A stretch of 33,220 bases of DNA, from positions 1 through 33,220 of the forward strand of contig CAYSLJ010000077.1 of assembly GCA_964431735.1 (NCBI GenBank), in the 5' to 3' direction. The notes under the pieces were generated by a model. It saw only the letters and a program-made list of their open reading frames with translations. It was not told where the DNA came from and made no database searches. A program made the translations under genes and the position numbers. Numbering within the stretch: the stretch's first letter is position 1; every line of letters starts with the position of its first letter. Origin of the DNA: CALARM01 sp964431735. GTDB lineage: Bacteria > Vulcanimicrobiota > SpSt-956 > JAKJGF01. Positions 30,273-33,220 of the stretch are shown here, one piece after another.

Positions 30273-31934
30273 TCAATGGCAAAAACATGTAGCTCCTATA
30301 AATTCCCTTAAAATAGAATTTGCCGGGATCATGTCTGTCCCTATAGGTAAAAAATTTCCTGTAAAACTTAAAATTCTCTTTGCTTCCGCATATTCGGGAA
30401 GAGATTTGGGAATTTCCAGTAGAAGTGGTTCTACAAATGATTTAAGCACACCCAGTTCATATATGAGAACGGAATTAAACATAATATGGGCTTCTTCCTG
30501 GAAAGGAAAGATAAAACGCTCTTCTCCCCTTCTTACCATAGGCCAGTTGTGTATTGTCTGAAAAGCACTATAATTTCTGAACTGACTGTCTCTTACAATC
30601 CTTCTTATTATTCTGTTGTCTGTCGTGGGAATCCTGTTATGATTATCCAGATTTAGCTGTGTGAGTGGACTTACATATATTTTATATTTATTATCAGGGT
30701 GAATGGATTCGCTCATCAGTGGATTTAATCCATGAATTCCCTCTACTATAAGGATACTGTTTGAAGGCACTTTCAATTCTTTAGTATCGGCACTGCGCTG
30801 CCCTTTTTTAAAATCAAATCTTGGTCTCAATACCTTTTCTCCTGCAAGGAGTCTTTCAAGATGGTCATTAAAGAGGTGTAAATCTATGGCATTTATATGA
30901 TCAAGATCAGGTTTGCCCTGTTCATCTTTCGGAGTTTTATCATTGTCAAGGTAATAATCATCAAGAGAAATGGCAACAGGTTTAAGGCCGTTAACCTTGA
31001 GTTGCACCATTAATCTCTGAGCAAAGGTAGTTTTACCTGAAGAAGAAGGCCCTGCTATAAGAATTACTTTTAATCTATCTCTGTTATTTTTTATCTGATC
31101 TGCAATAGCTGCAATCTTTTTTTCATGAAGTGCTTCCGCTATAAGGATAAGATCATTGATTTCTCCCTTCATAATTATGGAATTCAGAGATGACACATCA
31201 AAAACTTCCAGGATTTCCCCCCATCGTCTGTATTCTTTATAAATACTGGCATGCTGGAACTGCGGTTCAAAAACCGGTATTCTATCAGGGCTGTAATGAT
31301 TGGGATAACGTAAAATCAATCCGGGAGGACAGAGTATCAATTCAAAATTATCCACTACCCCCGTGCAGGGAGGAAGGCGTCCGAAAAAATAATCGGGATA
31401 GTCATCACAGAAATAAACTCTTATATAATCTTTTTTACGAAATTTTATAAGAGCTACCTTATCCATTTTATGCATTTTTTCAAAAATTTCCGAAGCTTCT
31501 TCTTTCTTTATGACTTTTCCCGTAAAAGGGATATCCTGTTTAATGATTTCATTCATCTTTGCCGTAAGTGCGGCAAGATCAGAGCTTTTCATCGGTATTC
31601 TACTATCCCATCTGCAGTGAAGCCCTTTAGAAAGAGAGTGGACTATTTTCAGATGCCTGTCAGGAAACAGTTCATGATTGGCTTTTGCCAGAACCATAGA
31701 CAGACCTCTCACATAAATCTTTGAGCCATCGGGATGAGTAATATCTACAAAACTGACATTACAATCTTTATCAGGCATTTCCCAGAGATCTCTTATGCTG
31801 TTATCCACAAGGGCTCCCAGAAATTGTCTCCCAGGACATGGGAAAGATTGTTTTGCTATATCCAGAAGGATAGTATTTTTTTTCACTTCAATTATTCTAT
31901 CATCAGAGAGGGTAATCTTATAAGTTTCCTCCAT
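30273..31934 (-). CDS. TGS-domain/uridine-kinase fusion (nucleoside kinase)
   Basis: 553 residues. Residues 4-65 are a TGS domain (VKKNTILLDIA...), residues 70-200 resemble the second additional domain of threonyl-tRNA synthetase (ELFPDRHLKIVHSL), and residues 290-500 are a phosphoribulokinase/uridine-kinase domain with Walker A GPSSSGKTTFAQRL at 295-308, ISLDDYYLDN, FDFKKGQRS and IVEGIHGLNP. The architecture is known from Firmicutes, Bacteroidetes and others and is thought to phosphorylate nucleosides with ATP or GTP. ThrRS catalytic motifs are absent, so this is not a synthetase. ATG 31934 follows AAAGGAACTGG. Lone gene, 15 bases after the zinc-ribbon protein on the same strand. Confidence 0.93.
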   Translation of the reverse strand: MEETYKITLSDDRIIEVKKNTILLDIAKQSFPCPGRQFLGALVDNSIRDLWEMPDKDCNVSFVDITHPDGSKIYVRGLSMVLAKANHELFPDRHLKIVHSLSKGLHCRWDSRIPMKSSDLAALTAKMNEIIKQDIPFTGKVIKKEEASEIFEKMHKMDKVALIKFRKKDYIRVYFCDDYPDYFFGRLPPCTGVVDNFELILCPPGLILRYPNHYSPDRIPVFEPQFQHASIYKEYRRWGEILEVFDVSSLNSIIMKGEINDLILIAEALHEKKIAAIADQIKNNRDRLKVILIAGPSSSGKTTFAQRLMVQLKVNGLKPVAISLDDYYLDNDKTPKDEQGKPDLDHINAIDLHLFNDHLERLLAGEKVLRPRFDFKKGQRSADTKELKVPSNSILIVEGIHGLNPLMSESIHPDNKYKIYVSPLTQLNLDNHNRIPTTDNRIIRRIVRDSQFRNYSAFQTIHNWPMVRRGEERFIFPFQEEAHIMFNSVLIYELGVLKSFVEPLLLEIPKSLPEYAEAKRILSFTGNFLPIGTDMIPANSILREFIGATCFCH

Positions 31935-31949
31935 AAAACCAGTTCCTTT

Positions 31950-32165
31950 CTAAATATAAAATTTTTCATGACAACCAGGACACTCAAGAACAGATGGTTT
32001 TTGTTCCGTAGAAAATAACGGAATCCAGTATAATGTAAAATATTTTTTCGGTATTACCTCAAAGAAAACTCCCTCTCTCCGGCATGCAGGACAGGTTTTA
32101 TTTACCATCATACCTCCCTGTTTTCTTTCATATTTCCACTTACTGCCCCAGATAATGAAAAACAT
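31950..32165 (-). CDS. Small zinc-ribbon protein
   Basis: 71 residues starting MFFIIWGSKWKYER, a start shared by a family of short zinc-ribbon proteins. C25-x-x-C28 and C62-x-x-C65 would bind one zinc; between them YFTLYWIPLFSTEQK is the family's aromatic hairpin. An internal Met at 19 or 20 has its own GGAGG-like sequence (CAGGGAGGTATG), but the full length fits the family better. The role is unknown. It is 15 bases upstream of the nucleoside kinase gene and likely co-transcribed. Confidence 0.8.
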   Translation of the reverse strand: MFFIIWGSKWKYERKQGGMMVNKTCPACRREGVFFEVIPKKYFTLYWIPLFSTEQKPSVLECPGCHEKFYI

Positions 32166-32353
32166 ATTATTTCAGCTTCTTTCCAGATATTGGAGGAGAC
32201 AGACCTTTTCTGTATTCTGTCTCTCCTGCTCTCTTATCTGTTATATTATAACAAAAAGCTTTATTTCTGTATACGGCAAGAAGGCGAAATTATGTTAATT
32301 TGCCATCTTATCTGCCAGGTGATTTAATATTTTTATAACATTCTAAAGTTCTT

Positions 32354-32494
32354 CTATTTTATTTCTTCACATAAACTCCTCAACTTCTTCATAACTCCTT
32401 TATATCCTGCAGGGAGGATATGCATGTGAGAAAACATATCGGGTTTATCGAGTTCATCATAGTTCTTTCTGTGCTTACTATTTGCGGTTCCGAT
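32354..32494 (-). pseudogene. C-terminal remnant of an unidentified gene
   Basis: After an in-frame stop (32495-32497) the minus strand gives 46 protein-like residues, including SKHRKNYDELDKPDMFSHMH and LPAGYKGVMKKL, ending in TAG at 32354-32356. There is no start with a ribosome site. Composition and length suggest the tail of a longer protein. Family not identified. Confidence 0.4.
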
Positions 32495-32558
32495 CTAATG
32501 TTGTCAACTGACCCTTTCTTCTGTTTCTCATCAGGCCATCTTTCCTGTTTTTACGCTC

Positions 32559-32864
32559 CTAATTTTTCTTACCTTCTTCATTAGGGTCAACTTCTACAGC
32601 TTTTTCAAGACATTTAAGGACTTCATCTTCTTTTCCAAAATTGCCTAAAGCATGTCCTTTGCTCCACCAGGCTTCGGCATGTTTAAGATTACTCTCTATA
32701 GCCTTATCATAGTATTTAATGGCTTCAGCATATTTACCCTGTTTGTATAAAGCATTTCCCTTATTAAACCAATCTTCGGCATCTTTAAGGTTAACCTCTT
32801 TTTTACAACCAGCGAAAAACAGTAATACCTGTAAAAAAGATCTGGATAAAAAAGGATTTACCCG
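32559..32864 (-). pseudogene. TPR lipoprotein missing its start
   Basis: The minus-strand frame reads LQVLLFFAGCKKEVN (lipobox FAGC) and then two TPRs (AEDWFNKGNALYKQGKYAEA..., AEAWWSKGHALGNFGKEDE...) ending EVDPNEEGKKN and TAG. It is protein-like to the stop, but before the lipobox there is no ATG, GTG or TTG; an in-frame stop lies at 32865-32867. The 5' end, including most of the signal peptide and the ribosome site, has been lost at a junction near 32820-32840. Confidence 0.65.
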
Positions 32865-33003
32865 TTACGAGATAAATACATATACAGATGAAGAAGTAAA
32901 GACTATGATGGTTTCCGCAGGATTTGAGCAGATTACGATAAAACAATTTTCAGATCTTTACAGGGATTTTACGCTTATAACAGGTAAAAAAATGAAAGGG
33001 TAA
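32833..33003 (+). pseudogene. C-terminal fragment of a class I methyltransferase
   Basis: About 56 codons reading KKGFTRYEINTYTDEEV, then MMVSAGFEQITIKQF and FTLITGKK before TAA. T/S-x-E-E-V...AGF-x-x-I-x-I...G-x-K is the usual C-terminus of SAM-dependent methyltransferases. The rest of the gene is absent; upstream bases are antisense to the TPR lipoprotein fragment, so both genes end at the same junction. Confidence 0.6.
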
Positions 33004-33004
33004 A

Positions 33005-33109
33005 TTACTGAGGTAAGCATAAATAATACATATATACTCTTGTGACGCGTAACGTGTGACGCGTGACGGGAGGAAAACGTTTATTAAATGCTTATGCTCA
33101 GGTCAATAA
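33005..33109. mobile_element. Small inverted-repeat element, intact compact copy C (105 bp)
   Basis: Left end TTACTGAGGTAAGCATAAAT and right end ATGCTTATGCTCAGGTCAAT with a core of GTGACGCGTAACG, TGTGACGCGTGACGG. It gives the reference form for copies A (11160) and B (12578). It begins directly after the methyltransferase fragment's stop. Confidence 0.65.
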
Positions 33110-33143
33110 CATGGAATTTTTAGGGCATTTTATCGTTTTAGCT

Positions 33144-33220
33144 TTACATAAAATCGGAATTCCTCTCTGAAAGAGAGATTTCTACTATATTACCGCACTT
33201 ATGACACCATTTCGTTGTTG
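33144..33220 (-). CDS. Possible C-terminus of a gene entering from the right edge
   Basis: The minus strand is open from the edge to TAA at 33144 and reads KWCHKCGNIVEISLSERN, with a CxxC that could be half a zinc ribbon. Only 25 residues are visible, so this is tentative. CTCTCT-GAA-AGAGAG inside it could form a small hairpin. Confidence 0.25.
   Translation of the reverse strand, partial: TTKWCHKCGNIVEISLSERNSDFM

Noticed and set aside
30273..31934. Threonyl-tRNA synthetase
   Set aside because: TGS and second additional domains are present, but the class II catalytic core is replaced by a Walker-A kinase domain.

Overview
The window is a visibly AT-rich stretch of chromosome from a bacterium that appears to have two membranes. 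It encodes a LolA-like carrier, two Spy/CpxP-like lipoproteins, an O-antigen/teichoate-type ABC-2 permease, a Tat substrate and MurG. Nothing here fixes the phylum: there is no rRNA, tRNA or ribosomal protein. The mix of long TPR and HEAT proteins, an NHL propeller, a Ser/Thr kinase and a HEAT-receiver fusion suits a poorly cultured, signalling-rich lineage. That assignment is inference.

Layout. Positions 1-2750 are an accessory zone on the minus strand: an edge-truncated REP-associated tyrosine transposase whose coding sequence carries in-frame copies of a GC-rich palindromic repeat, a lone HicB-like antitoxin, a PIN-domain toxin with its small partner, gene fragments and an ADP-ribosylglycohydrolase. 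Positions 2895-6320 hold envelope genes: an NHL propeller, a Tat-exported ChW-repeat protein and an unusual ABC-2 permease with an extra extracytoplasmic domain. Position 6351-9722 (minus) is an 1123-residue protein in which about 17 TPRs are joined to a domain matching the cytosolic half of the flagellar/type III export gate FlhA/SctV. An ArsB/SLC13-like carrier follows. Positions 11160-15013 hold nested small mobile elements, two paralogous Spy-like lipoproteins flanking an Sfp-type phosphopantetheinyl transferase, and a Tyr/Gly-rich secreted protein. Positions 15104-22403 carry a propeller-transglutaminase protein, an exported DUF62 (SAM hydrolase family) protein, an M17 leucyl aminopeptidase, a second FlhA-cytosolic-domain protein and a zinc-ribbon Ser/Thr kinase. 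Positions 22878-29248 form a plus-strand run: HEAT-receiver, large secreted protein, secreted TPR protein, LolA-like protein and MurG. Positions 29286-32165 (minus) hold an acetyltransferase, CutA, a TGS-uridine kinase and a zinc-ribbon protein. The right end is a graveyard of gene fragments plus another small mobile element.

The strongest candidate for something undescribed is the pair of soluble proteins (6351-9722 and 19632-21317) that use the FlhA/SctV cytosolic domain without its eight-helix membrane half and with no other flagellar or type III secretion gene in the window. Second is the repeat ecology. Short heptanucleotide arrays of several families, a small element with TTACTGACCTGAGCATAAGC-like ends, and a 216-bp hairpin inserted inside one copy of that element recur in the intergenic spaces and often abut stop codons.
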